NCBI RefSeq assembly: GCF_001544075.1
Contig: NZ_BCNT01000003.1
Location: 372,001-436,000 of the forward strand
Direction of reading: 5' to 3'
Length of the DNA stretch: 64,000 nucleotides
DNA from: Comamonas terrae
Lineage (GTDB): Bacteria > Pseudomonadota > Gammaproteobacteria > Burkholderiales > Burkholderiaceae_C
Shown here: in pieces, positions 26,688 to 35,373 of the stretch
Layout of the letters: each line of letters begins with the position of its first letter
How positions within the stretch are numbered: the first letter of the stretch is position 1
Notes under the pieces: model-generated
The model's database searches: none
The model's input: the letters and a program-made list of their open reading frames with translations, nothing else
Told to the model about the DNA's origin: nothing
Program-made: the position numbers and the translations under genes

Positions 26688-27668
26688 ATGTCTTTGACCG
26701 CGCCTTTGCTTCCTGCCGCCCAAGCCCTGGCCGCAGGCGCCTCCGAATGGATTGTTCCCTACGCCGACGGCCCCGCCGACAACGCCTGGGCCGATCTGCA
26801 ACTGCCCCATCTGCAAGCCCTGCTGACGGCGCTTTCGCCCCGCACGGTGGTGCAAGGCAGCGAATACGACTTCTCCCCGCCGCATGAACGCGTGCTGGCC
26901 CGCACCATGGGCCTGCCCGATACGCCGGGACTGATTCCCTGGGCCGCCCTTGCCGCCAGCAACCTGGGGCAGGACGCGGCCCAGGCCTGCGCCTTCATCA
27001 CGCCCAGCCACTGGCACATCGGCGCCGACCATGTGCACCAGAGCGACCCCGCAGCCACGCCGCTGGGTGAAGAGGAATCGCAGCAGCTGCTGGCGCTGAT
27101 CTCGCCCTGGTTTGCCGACGACGGCATTGCGCTGCAATACCTGCAGCCCGACCTCTGGCTGGCGCGCGGCGACGCCTTCGAGAACCTGGCCACGGCCTCG
27201 ATGGACCGCGTGCTCAACCGCGACGTGCGCCCCTGGTTTCCCGATGCCGCTCAGGGTGCCGTCATCCAGCGCCTGCAAAGCGAGGTGCAGATGCTGCTCT
27301 ACACCCATGTGTTCAACGACCGCCGCGCCGCGCAGGGCCTGCAGCCCATCAACGCCTTCTGGGTACACGGCTCGGGCCGCCTGCCCGCGCCCGCTTCAAC
27401 GCCCGCCAGCCAAGTCGCCTGCATCGATGACTTGCGCACGCCAGCGCTGCAAGGCAATGTGCAGGCCTGGCGTCAGGCATGGCAGCAGCTCGACGGCAGC
27501 CTGATCGCCCAGCTGCAGCAACGCGCCGAGCGCGGCGAAGCCGTCAAGCTCACGCTCAGCGGCGAGCGCCATGCCGTGCAATGGGTCAACGCGCCGCGCG
27601 GCTTCATGGACAAAATCAAAGGCATGTTTGCCACCAAGCGCTTACCCAATCTGCGGGACATGCTATGA
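26688..27668 (+). CDS. RpfE-like protein of unknown function upstream of recJ
   Basis: 326 residues starting at ATG 26688. I do not know its biochemical activity. The block SHWHIGADHVHQ and the region HVFNDRRAAQGLQPINAFWVHGSGRLP are recognisable from a proteobacterial group annotated as regulatory protein RpfE type or as phosphoglycerate-mutase-like. In Xanthomonas rpfE lies beside recJ, which supports the identification. No signal peptide or membrane segment is visible. The stop codon overlaps the recJ start (ATGA at 27665-27668), so the two are translationally coupled. Start choice rests on MSLTAPLLP; the open frame extends 27 codons upstream. Confidence 0.75.
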   Translation: MSLTAPLLPAAQALAAGASEWIVPYADGPADNAWADLQLPHLQALLTALSPRTVVQGSEYDFSPPHERVLARTMGLPDTPGLIPWAALAASNLGQDAAQACAFITPSHWHIGADHVHQSDPAATPLGEEESQQLLALISPWFADDGIALQYLQPDLWLARGDAFENLATASMDRVLNRDVRPWFPDAAQGAVIQRLQSEVQMLLYTHVFNDRRAAQGLQPINAFWVHGSGRLPAPASTPASQVACIDDLRTPALQGNVQAWRQAWQQLDGSLIAQLQQRAERGEAVKLTLSGERHAVQWVNAPRGFMDKIKGMFATKRLPNLRDML

Positions 27669-29380
27669 AAATAATCCCCCGCCAAATTCCCAGCGACAGC
27701 GTCTCGGCCCTGCAACAGGCCGGCATCCATCCGCTGCTGGCCCAGCTCTATGCGGCGCGCGGCGTGTGCTCGCCCGACGAGCTCGACGAAGCCCCGGCCC
27801 GGCTGCTCGCTCCGTCGGGCCTGCGCGGCATCGATACCGCCGTGCAGTTGCTGGCCGATGCCATCGCCCGGCAAAAGCGCCTGTGCATCGTGGCCGACTA
27901 CGACTGCGACGGCGCCACGGCCTGTGCCGTGGGCGTGCGCGGCCTGCGCCTGCTGGGCGCGGCCCATGTCGACTACCTGGTGCCCGACCGCGTGGTGGAC
28001 GGCTACGGCCTCACGGCCCCGATCTCGCGCCGCGTCAAGGAAACCGGCGCCGACATGCTGATCACCGTGGACAACGGCATTGCCAGCGTCGAAGGCGTGG
28101 CCGTGGCCAAGGAACTGGGCCTGTCCGTGGTGGTGACGGATCATCACTTGCCCGGATCGCACCTGCCGCTGGCCGATGCCATCGTCAACCCCAACCAGCC
28201 CGGCTGCACCTTCGAGAGCAAGTCCATGGCCGGCGTGGGCGTGATGTTCTACGTGCTGCTGGCCCTGCGCACCGAGCTGCGCGCGCGCGGCCGCTTCGAC
28301 CGCAACACCCAGCCGCGGCTGGAGACCCTGCTGCCGCTGGTGGCCCTGGGCACCGTGGCCGACGTGGTCAAGCTCGATGCCAACAACCGCCGCCTCGTGG
28401 CCCTGGGCCTCAAGCAGATCCGCAAGGGCCAGATGCAGCCCGGCATCCGCGCCCTGTTCGATGCGGCGGGCCGCCGCTTCGATGCGGCCACCACCTTCGA
28501 CTTCGGCTTTGCGCTGGGCCCGCGCATCAATGCGGCCGGCCGCCTGGCCGACATGACCATCGGCATCGAATGCCTGGTCACCGAAGACCCGGTCCGCGCC
28601 GACAACCTGGCCCGCATGCTGGACTCCATCAACCGCGAGCGCCGCGAAATCGAGGTCGGCATGCGCGAGCATGCGCTGCTCATGGCCGAAGGCCTGTGCG
28701 AGGACGGCATGACGCCCCCGCCGGCCATCAGCGTGTTCGATCCCGACTTCCACGAAGGCGTGGTCGGCATCGTGGCATCGCGCATCAAGGACAAGCTGCA
28801 CCGGCCCACCTTCGTGTTCGCGGCCAGCGGTGCCCCGGGCCACGAGCATGAGCTCAAGGGCTCGGGCCGCTCGATTCCCGGCTTTCATCTGCGCGACGCG
28901 CTGGACCTGGTTTCCAAGCGCCATCCCGGCCTGCTGCTGCGCTTTGGCGGCCATGCCATGGCCGCCGGCTGCACCATCGAGGAGGCGCGCTTTGACGAAT
29001 TCGAGCAGGCGCTGGCCCAGGTGGCTCAGGAATGGCTGGACGCCGCCACGCTGACGCGCCGCATCGAGACCGACGGGCCGCTGTCGCCCCAATGGCTGGA
29101 TACGGAACTCGTGGACCAGCTGCAGCTGGCCGTCTGGGGCCAGGGCTTTGCAGCCCCGACTTTCAGCGAGGAGATGGAAGTCATGTCGCAGCGCCTGGTT
29201 GGCGAAAAGCACCTCAAGCTGGAGCTGCTGCACCACGGCGCCAAGGTGGACGGCATCTGGTTCAACCACACCGATCCGCTGCCCAGCCGCATGACGCTGG
29301 CCTATCGCCTAGACATTAATGAATGGCGTGGAGAGCGCAAGGTGCAATTCCTGGTGGAAGCCGCCAGCCGCTCGGAATAA
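27665..29380 (+). CDS. recJ: Single-stranded-DNA-specific exonuclease RecJ
   Basis: 571 residues. DHH-family motifs are present: CIVADYDCDGATA (motif I), ITVDNGIAS, and VVTDHHLPG (DHH). The DHHA1 part has KGSGRSIPGFHLRDAL and RFGGHAMAAGCTI, and an OB-fold C-terminus follows. RecJ degrades 5'-ended single-stranded DNA in RecFOR recombination, mismatch and base excision repair. It is the second gene of a coupled pair with the rpfE-like gene. A terminator follows its stop. Confidence 0.97.
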   Translation: MKIIPRQIPSDSVSALQQAGIHPLLAQLYAARGVCSPDELDEAPARLLAPSGLRGIDTAVQLLADAIARQKRLCIVADYDCDGATACAVGVRGLRLLGAAHVDYLVPDRVVDGYGLTAPISRRVKETGADMLITVDNGIASVEGVAVAKELGLSVVVTDHHLPGSHLPLADAIVNPNQPGCTFESKSMAGVGVMFYVLLALRTELRARGRFDRNTQPRLETLLPLVALGTVADVVKLDANNRRLVALGLKQIRKGQMQPGIRALFDAAGRRFDAATTFDFGFALGPRINAAGRLADMTIGIECLVTEDPVRADNLARMLDSINRERREIEVGMREHALLMAEGLCEDGMTPPPAISVFDPDFHEGVVGIVASRIKDKLHRPTFVFAASGAPGHEHELKGSGRSIPGFHLRDALDLVSKRHPGLLLRFGGHAMAAGCTIEEARFDEFEQALAQVAQEWLDAATLTRRIETDGPLSPQWLDTELVDQLQLAVWGQGFAAPTFSEEMEVMSQRLVGEKHLKLELLHHGAKVDGIWFNHTDPLPSRMTLAYRLDINEWRGERKVQFLVEAASRSE

Positions 29381-29387
29381 GCCCCGC

Positions 29388-29412
29388 AAGGCACCTCTTC
29401 GGTGCCTTTTTT
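29388..29412 (+). terminator. Terminator after recJ
   Basis: AAGGCACC (29388-29395) and GGTGCCTT (29401-29408) with a TCTTC loop, continuing into a run of T to 29412. Confidence 0.88.
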
Positions 29413-29474
29413 GCGCCGTTGCGGTGCATTTTTTTGGGCACTCAAAATAATTTTTAACTAACGACAAAAAAAGC

Positions 29475-29503
29475 TTGATAAGAATTTTTAACACTCCTAA
29501 TAT
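29475..29503 (+). promoter_or_regulatory. Candidate sigma-70 promoter of the Tad pilus locus
   Basis: TTGATA (29475-29480), a 17-base spacer, and TAATAT (29498-29503). This is an almost consensus promoter inside an unusually AT-rich stretch (about 29430-29570) in front of the pilus genes. It would give a leader of roughly 170 bases before the first gene. The rest of the 29413-29681 gap holds several TTTTTAAC/AATTCTTAA motifs and no gene. Confidence 0.6.
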
Positions 29504-29681
29504 TCGATCAAACGAATTACAGATTTCGATAGAAATTCTTAATTTGTTGCATGTTCTCCGAATCGTGAATCGGCACAGATGAGAGCAGCAGGGCCTAGGG
29601 GCCGGCACTCCATCTGAGGCAAAGCGCCAGCAGGTGACGCGGAACACGGTTCCCAGGACTCTACCGAAAGAGGGGTGTGCC

Positions 29682-30272
29682 GTGGACTTCACCGAATTCC
29701 GAGCCGCAGCCGAGCTGGTGGGCATGCTTTTGACGGATTTGCGTTCGCTCACCTTGCTGCTGCTCCTGCTGGCAGCCGCCATCTGCGATCTGCGCACGCG
29801 CCGCATTCCCAATCTCCTGACTTTCGGCGGCACGGCCCTCGCGCTGCTGTACAGCCTGGCCGCGCCCCAACACCACGGCAGCGGCCCGCTGTGGGCCCTG
29901 GGCGGGCTGGGCCTGGGCCTGGGCCTCATGCTGCCCCTGTATCTGCTGCGCGCCATGGGCGCCGGCGATGTCAAGCTGATGGCCATGGCCGGCGCCTTTC
30001 TCGGCCCCGACGGCACCTGGCAGGCCGTGATCTTCGTCTTCATCACGGGCGGCATGGCGGCCATGGCTTATGCGCTGTGGCACCGCGTGGCCGGCAAGCT
30101 GCTGCGCAACACGCTGCAGACCACGGAGCTTCTGTTCGTCACCGTTGCTGCAGGCATCCGGCCCGATGCCCGCGCAAGCTCGGCGCAATCGGTGGGCAGC
30201 CTGCCCTACGGCGTCAGCATCGCCCTGGGAACCACAGCGTTCCTGGTGGCCCGCCAGTTCACCTGGGTATAG
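29682..30272 (+). CDS. tadV: Prepilin peptidase of the Tad system (TadV/CpaA)
   Basis: 196 residues from GTG 29682, which follows an AGAGGGG site; other starts are possible up to 29634. It is a multi-spanning aspartyl protease of the type IV prepilin peptidase C20/A24 group. The two active-site aspartates are in AAICDLRTRRIPN and GAGDVKLMA. It lacks the N-terminal methylase domain of PilD, as is normal for TadV. It should remove the leader of the Flp pilins and TadE/F-like pseudopilins encoded downstream. First gene of the locus. Confidence 0.92.
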   Translation: MDFTEFRAAAELVGMLLTDLRSLTLLLLLLAAAICDLRTRRIPNLLTFGGTALALLYSLAAPQHHGSGPLWALGGLGLGLGLMLPLYLLRAMGAGDVKLMAMAGAFLGPDGTWQAVIFVFITGGMAAMAYALWHRVAGKLLRNTLQTTELLFVTVAAGIRPDARASSAQSVGSLPYGVSIALGTTAFLVARQFTWV

Positions 30273-30338
30273 GCCGAACCACGGCCCACACCACGCGGCC
30301 AACACAACGGCAAACACCACGTCATAGCGGGAGGTCCC

Positions 30339-31190
30339 ATGAAAAACCTCAAGGCTCTGGGTCTGTTCGTCCTGGCGGCGCTCGCCAGCCTGGCGGCTGC
30401 GGTCTACGCGGCGAACTGGGTTGCCCAGCGCGGCAGCATAGACGCCGGCAAGGTCGTCGTCGCAGCCACCGACATCCCGCTGGGCAGCAAGATCGTCCCT
30501 ACCATGCTGAGCACGGTGGACTGGCCCCGCGGCTCGATTCCTGCAGGCGCCTTCAACGACATGCAGCAGTTGCAGGACCGCGTCGTCAAGGTCGGCGTGC
30601 TGCGCGGCGAAGCCGTGCTCGAAGGCAAGCTGGCGCCCGAGGGCACCAAGGGCGGGCTGGCCGCCGTGATTGCGCCCGGCAAGCGTGCCATGACGGTGCG
30701 CGTCAACGATGTGGTCGGTGTCGCGGGCTTTGCCCTGCCTGGCAACTATGTGGACGTGGTCGTCAATGCCCAGCAGGAGCAGAACGGCAAGACGGAAGAG
30801 TCGCGCCAGATCAGCAAGACCGTGCTCGAGAACGTGCTGGTGCTGGCCGTGGCGCAGGAGGCCAGCCGCGACGAAACCAAGCCCAAGGTGGTCAGCGCCG
30901 TCACGCTGGAGCTCAGTCCCGAGGATGCTGAGAAGCTGGACCTGGCGCGCAGCGTGGGCAACCTTTCGCTGGTGCTGCGCAACCAGATCGACAAGGAACC
31001 CATCACCACGGCCGGCATCACCAAGAACCAGCTGTTCGGCACGGCCGAGCCGGCTCCCGCACCTGCACCGGCCAAGGTCGCCGCACCCGCCAGGCCGGTG
31101 CAGCGCGCACGGCCCGTTGCACAGCAGGCGCCGTCATCCACCTGCGTCGAAGTGATACAGGGCGGCAGCCGCACGCTCAACTGCTTCTGA
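30339..31190 (+). CDS. cpaB: Flp pilus assembly protein CpaB/RcpC
   Basis: 283 residues. An N-terminal membrane anchor/signal (LGLFVLAALASLAAAVYAANW) is followed by a SAF domain (VVVAATDIPLGSKI, LRGEAVLEGKL) and the RcpC-type domain (GKRAMTVRVNDVVGVAGFALPGNYVDV). The C-terminus is Ala/Pro-rich and ends with two cysteines (STCVEV and LNCF). CpaB/RcpC sits in the periplasm and works with the secretin. Start ATG 30339 has a GGAGG site (CGGGAGGTCCC). Confidence 0.93.
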   Translation: MKNLKALGLFVLAALASLAAAVYAANWVAQRGSIDAGKVVVAATDIPLGSKIVPTMLSTVDWPRGSIPAGAFNDMQQLQDRVVKVGVLRGEAVLEGKLAPEGTKGGLAAVIAPGKRAMTVRVNDVVGVAGFALPGNYVDVVVNAQQEQNGKTEESRQISKTVLENVLVLAVAQEASRDETKPKVVSAVTLELSPEDAEKLDLARSVGNLSLVLRNQIDKEPITTAGITKNQLFGTAEPAPAPAPAKVAAPARPVQRARPVAQQAPSSTCVEVIQGGSRTLNCF

Positions 31191-31235
31191 TTCCCGGACA
31201 GGCAACCACTCATTCACAACCTAGAGAGGCCGGCC

Positions 31236-32909
31236 GTGCAATACCACCATCTGTACACGGCAGCTAGCATGCTGCTCGCCAGTGCCGCCCCGGTGCTGGC
31301 CGCCGACGCCCAGCCCGCGGGCGCCCCCGTCCAGGCCATGGCCATGGCGGCTCCCGTTGCCGCAGCTCCCGCAGCCCGCACCACCATGCCGGCCCGCAAC
31401 TGCACCGCCATCCGCACGGAAGAGCCTGCCACGGTCACGCTGGGCAAGTCCGTCGTCATTCCGCTCGCCTCTCCGATGGCGCGCATCCTGGTCAGCGGAC
31501 AGACGCCCGGCAACACGCCGGCCGCCATGCCCGCACCGGGCGGCCAGATGCAGATGCAGGCACAAAACGGCATCGCCGATATCGAAGTGCAGCTGCTCAG
31601 CCCTCGGGACCTGTTCTTTCGCGGCCGCAAGGCCGGCGCCATGAACGTCATCCTGCAGAACGCCCAGGGCACCTGCTTCATCAAGGATGTGGTCGTCACC
31701 ATGGACCCCGGTCCGCTGCAAGCCAAGCTCTCCGAACTCATGCCCGAGGAGCGCGGCATCCGCGTGCAGGGCGCCGACAACGCCCTGGTCCTCAGCGGCG
31801 AGATCAGCAACCCGCTGCGGCTCGACGACGTGATGACGCTGGCCTCGGCCTACAGCGACAGCAAGAAGATCGTCAACCTGATGCGCACCACATCGCCCCA
31901 TCAGGTGATGCTGGAAGTCAAGATCGCCGAAGTAAGCAAGACCCTGCTGGACAAGCTCGGTTCCAGCTTCGCCAAGCAGGCCGTCAACGGCTCGAACACC
32001 TACTCCATCATTTCCAACTTCCTGAGCGGGGGCGGCGGGGTGCTCAGCGCCCTGCGCATAGGCAAGGCGTCGTTGAGCATCGACGGCCAGAAGGACGACG
32101 GCCTGGTGCGCATCCTGGCCGAGCCCAACATCATGGCCATCAGCGGCCAGCAGGCCAGCTTTCTCTCGGGGGGCAAGATCTTCATCCCCGTGGCCCAGAG
32201 CAACAGCAACGGCGTGCCGGTGATGACGCTGGAGGAAAAGGAGTTTGGCATCGGCGTCAAGTTCACGCCGACCGTGCTGGGCAACTCGCGTGTCAATCTC
32301 AAGCTGGTCTCCGAGGTATCGGACCTGTCGCAGACCGGCTCGCCCTTCACATCGATCAACGGCGTCACCTCCGTCATCCCGTCGCTCACCGTGCGGCGGG
32401 CCGACACCACGGTGCAGCTCAATGACGGGCAAAGCCTGGTGATTGCCGGCCTGATCAAGAACAACATCACCGAAGCCGTCAAGCGCTTCCCGGGGCTGGG
32501 CGAGATCCCCGTGCTCGGCGCGCTGGCACGCAGCACCGAGTTCCAGACCGACCAAACCGAGCTGATGTTCGTCATCACCCCGCGCCTGGTCCAGGCCCTG
32601 GCCGAGGCCCCGCGCGTACCGACCGACAACCATGTACCGCCCTCGCGCGCCGAGCGCTACTTGAACGGCGCCCTCGAAAGCGGCGCACCGGCCCAGGCGC
32701 CAGCCGCACAGCCGGTCCCGCAGGCCGCTCCCATGCAGCCCGAGCCTGTGGCATCCCCTGCACCGGCACCCATGGTGGCACCGCCGCCGCCAGCCGCGAT
32801 GCCCGCACCGGTCTCGGCTGCACCGACCACCGAGCCCATGCCCCTGCCGCCAGCCGCTGCGCCTCAGCCACCGGTACGGCTGGACCAGAAACTGTATTCG
32901 CCCGCATGA
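31236..32909 (+). CDS. cpaC: Tad pilus outer-membrane secretin (CpaC/RcpA)
   Basis: 557 residues from GTG 31236, with AGAGAGG upstream. A signal peptide ends around residue 23 (AAPVLAADA). After an Ala/Pro-rich stretch come the N-domains (VTLGKSVVIPL, VDxVMTLASAY-type region) and the secretin core from about residue 260, closing with IPVLGALARSTEFQTDQTELMFVITPRLV. The last 110 residues are a Pro/Ala-rich tail. The protein should form the outer-membrane ring through which the Flp pilus passes. The downstream lipoprotein gene may act as its pilotin. Confidence 0.95.
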   Translation: MQYHHLYTAASMLLASAAPVLAADAQPAGAPVQAMAMAAPVAAAPAARTTMPARNCTAIRTEEPATVTLGKSVVIPLASPMARILVSGQTPGNTPAAMPAPGGQMQMQAQNGIADIEVQLLSPRDLFFRGRKAGAMNVILQNAQGTCFIKDVVVTMDPGPLQAKLSELMPEERGIRVQGADNALVLSGEISNPLRLDDVMTLASAYSDSKKIVNLMRTTSPHQVMLEVKIAEVSKTLLDKLGSSFAKQAVNGSNTYSIISNFLSGGGGVLSALRIGKASLSIDGQKDDGLVRILAEPNIMAISGQQASFLSGGKIFIPVAQSNSNGVPVMTLEEKEFGIGVKFTPTVLGNSRVNLKLVSEVSDLSQTGSPFTSINGVTSVIPSLTVRRADTTVQLNDGQSLVIAGLIKNNITEAVKRFPGLGEIPVLGALARSTEFQTDQTELMFVITPRLVQALAEAPRVPTDNHVPPSRAERYLNGALESGAPAQAPAAQPVPQAAPMQPEPVASPAPAPMVAPPPPAAMPAPVSAAPTTEPMPLPPAAAPQPPVRLDQKLYSPA

Positions 32910-32923
32910 ACCGGAGGCCCGCC

Positions 32924-33259
32924 ATGACCACGCGCATCCCCTTGCTTGCCCTTGTCGGCAGCGCCGCCTGTTCCGTATTGCTGGCCGGCTGCGGCAGCAC
33001 CACCCCCAACTACGACACCCATTTCGGCGAAGCCGTGCGCACCGCCCGCCTGCAGATGACCATCAACCCCGATGCCGGCAAGGCCGTGGGCAAGGGCGTG
33101 GATGCGCCCACCGGCATGGACGGCCGCGCCACCGAGGCATCCATGGAGCGCTATGAACGCAGCTTCAAGACCCCGCCGCCAGCGGTCAATGTCATCAATA
33201 TCGGCGGCTCGCTGAGCAGCAACTCAAGCGGCGGCGGGGGCGGCGGGTCCTCCTATTGA
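32924..33259 (+). CDS. Small lipoprotein of the Tad locus
   Basis: 111 residues from ATG 32924, preceded by GGAGG at six bases; an ATG at 32906 overlapping the secretin stop is less likely. The lipobox is LLAGC at about residues 22-26, so the mature protein starts at Cys26 and is membrane-anchored. The mature part has HFGEAVRTARLQMTINPDAG and ends with a Ser/Gly run. Its place right after the secretin gene suggests a secretin-assembly or pilotin role, which is inference. No clear sequence match to TadD or RcpB is visible. Confidence 0.85.
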   Translation: MTTRIPLLALVGSAACSVLLAGCGSTTPNYDTHFGEAVRTARLQMTINPDAGKAVGKGVDAPTGMDGRATEASMERYERSFKTPPPAVNVINIGGSLSSNSSGGGGGGSSY

Positions 33260-33420
33260 TTCAAAAGCCTTTCAGCTACAACTCAACCGATTTCAACCAT
33301 TGGCATCGAAAGGAGAGCAGATCGCATAGCGGCCTTGCACGCCAGCCACTGCCGGCCCTGCAAACCGGCATCCAAGCATGTACATGTTTCCGATCCATCA
33401 CTCACTTTCGAGGTGTCACT

Positions 33421-33645
33421 ATGAACAAGATCGCTCAGAAGTTTGGCAATTCCCTGCAGACTTTTGTCCACGATGAGGAAGGCGCACAGATCATCGAATA
33501 CGCATTGATCGTTGCAGTCGTTTCTCTGGTTCTAATCGTTGCAATCAAGACAGCTCTAACGGGCAGCGGCGGTGCATTTACCCAATGGCTAGAAAAGGTG
33601 AAAGCCTGTTTGGGCGTGACTGGTGGCACCGGTACCTGCACATAA
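33421..33645 (+). CDS. flp: Flp family type IVb prepilin (copy 1)
   Basis: 74 residues. The leader ends at DEEG, and the mature protein begins AQIIEY, with glutamate at position 5 followed by tyrosine, the Flp signature. A hydrophobic helix ALIVAVVSLVLIVAIKTAL follows. The C-terminal part has two cysteines that could form a disulfide. TadV should cleave after glycine. GAGGTG lies before the ATG. The gene is much poorer in GC than the assembly genes. Copy 2 lies 110 bases downstream. Confidence 0.95.
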   Translation: MNKIAQKFGNSLQTFVHDEEGAQIIEYALIVAVVSLVLIVAIKTALTGSGGAFTQWLEKVKACLGVTGGTGTCT

Positions 33646-33755
33646 GCATTGCAGGCTTTCGCAACGGCAAAGGTCTCTGCCATCAACAAGCAGATGCAAG
33701 GCTTTTGCCGAAGCATCGCCTTAACGTCATCCACCTTCTCACTTGAGGTGTCACC

Positions 33756-33974
33756 ATGAACAAGGTCGCTCAGCAATTTGGCAATTCCCTGCAATCCTTT
33801 GTCCGCGATGAAGAAGGTGCGCAGATCATCGAATACGCATTGATTGTCGCTGTCGTCTCTCTGGTTTTGATCATTGCAATCAAGACAGCTCTCGTCGATA
33901 ACGGCGGTGCATTTACCAGTTGGCTAGATAAGGTCAAGGCCTGCTTGACTGCCGCTGCTACTGGTTGTTCTTAA
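33756..33974 (+). CDS. flp: Flp family type IVb prepilin (copy 2)
   Basis: 72 residues, nearly the same as copy 1 through residue 47 (MNK(I/V)AQ(K/Q)FGNSLQ(T/S)FV), with DEEG followed by AQIIEYALIVAVVSLVL. It differs mainly after the helix (VDNGGAFTSWLDKVKACL) and in the tail. The upstream region also repeats the CACTT(T/-)GAGGTGTCAC motif, so the duplication includes the ribosome binding site. Either one pilus contains two pilins or the copies are used differently. Confidence 0.95.
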   Translation: MNKVAQQFGNSLQSFVRDEEGAQIIEYALIVAVVSLVLIIAIKTALVDNGGAFTSWLDKVKACLTAAATGCS

Positions 33975-33991
33975 TTGGTTCGCCTCACAAC

Positions 33992-34027
33992 GAAAGCCCA
34001 TGCAGCGATGCCGCTGTATCGGCTTTC
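33992..34027 (+). other. Stem-loop directly after the second pilin gene
   Basis: GAAAGCCCATGCAGCG and CGCTGTATCGGCTTTC pair at 14 of 16 positions around an ATGC loop. It starts 18 bases after the flp stop. No T-run follows, so it is more likely an attenuator or mRNA-stabilising hairpin than a full terminator. It could raise pilin yield over the genes behind it. Confidence 0.55.
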
Positions 34028-34062
34028 TCAGGGGATTCGACTTATTCAATCTGAATTGCATC

Positions 34063-35355
34063 ATGAAAACCCACCCGCATTCCTGGCCCACAGTTCGGCC
34101 GCAGCGCGGTTCTGCCACCGCGCTGCGGCGGCAGCATGGTGCCGTCATCATTACCGTCGCACTGGCCCTGCTGTTTCTGCTGGGTTTCATGGGTATTGCT
34201 ATCGACTTCGGTCGCTTGTTCGTAATAAAGACTGAACTGCAGACCGCCATGGACAGCTGTGCGCTGGCAGCGGCCCAGGAACTTGATACCGCTAGCGACG
34301 CCCTTACTCGAGCCGTCAGCGCAGGCCGCGCTTCGGGCAATCTCAATCGTGTTCAATTTCAGAGCTCCAGCGCCGGCATTACCGCTTCGGATATCAGTTT
34401 CAGCGATGCACTCAACGGCACCTACAGCGCCAACTTCCCCTACGCGACCGCCAAATACGCCAAGTGCCAGCACACGCAAACGGGAATCATGCCCTGGCTG
34501 CTGCAGGCGCTGGGAGCCTTTAGTGGCAATAGTACCTACGGCAACAGCCAGTCGGTCGCCGCAGTAGCCGTGGCTACGCGTGCACCGGCGCAAACCACCT
34601 GTGCCATACCGGTGCAGATCAATCCCAAGACTGGAGGCAAGCCACCAAACTATGGTTTTGCTATCGGGGAATGGATACCCACTGTCTACGACGAAAGCAA
34701 GTCCAGCACAGCCTCGCCTGGATATTTCGGCTGGGCCAATCTCGACGGCAGCAATAGTGGGAACACCACAACCAACGAACTCCTGGGTAACGGCCACTGC
34801 AACTTGAGCATCGGCGCTCCAGTCGGCACACCCGGCACCAAGTTTTCTGCCAGTATTGCTTGGAACTCTCGATTTGGCCTATACAAAAACGGCAATGGTA
34901 ACCCCCAGGTCAATACGGCGTTGCCCGATCTGACAGGATATTCCTACACCAAAAAAAATTGGCCCAGTCAATCTAATGCTCTGCAGGATTTTCTGGCCAA
35001 ACGCGCCGACCATAGATCCTACGGCGACCTCGCCGATAGCATTAATACCGGTGACACCATCACAGGCTTGAATATCAAAGGTGGCTATAAAGACGCGCAA
35101 ATGGCTACTCATGCCGCAGGAGCCAATGCCCTGGCAACCTGGGGCGGCAACCGCCGATTGGTGATGGCTCCATTCGTGGTAGGTGGAAAAATTGATGGCT
35201 GGGCTTGCGTGTTGATGCTGCATCCCATAGACAGCAATAAGACCACGGTATATCTGGAGTACATCGCCAATGCCTCCAGCCCCCAGAGCAAGTGCACCAC
35301 CAACGGTCTTCCCGGAGGCGGGACAGGCCCGTTAGTTCCAACGTTGGTCCAATAA
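34063..35355 (+). CDS. TadG-like protein with N-terminal Tad domain
   Basis: 430 residues from ATG 34063. The basic start and the helix RRQHGAVIITVALALLFLLGFMGIAIDFGRLFVIKTELQ match the TadE/G-like N-terminal (Tad) domain, followed by AMDSCALAAAQEL. The remaining 350 residues are rich in Asn, Ser, Thr and Gly and probably exposed outside the membrane. They contain several cysteines. The codon usage is less GC-rich than in the flanking genes. In Tad systems TadG is a minor or assembly component; the exact role is unclear. Confidence 0.85.
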   Translation: MKTHPHSWPTVRPQRGSATALRRQHGAVIITVALALLFLLGFMGIAIDFGRLFVIKTELQTAMDSCALAAAQELDTASDALTRAVSAGRASGNLNRVQFQSSSAGITASDISFSDALNGTYSANFPYATAKYAKCQHTQTGIMPWLLQALGAFSGNSTYGNSQSVAAVAVATRAPAQTTCAIPVQINPKTGGKPPNYGFAIGEWIPTVYDESKSSTASPGYFGWANLDGSNSGNTTTNELLGNGHCNLSIGAPVGTPGTKFSASIAWNSRFGLYKNGNGNPQVNTALPDLTGYSYTKKNWPSQSNALQDFLAKRADHRSYGDLADSINTGDTITGLNIKGGYKDAQMATHAAGANALATWGGNRRLVMAPFVVGGKIDGWACVLMLHPIDSNKTTVYLEYIANASSPQSKCTTNGLPGGGTGPLVPTLVQ

Positions 35356-35373
35356 CCTCTGGGAGTATCAGCC

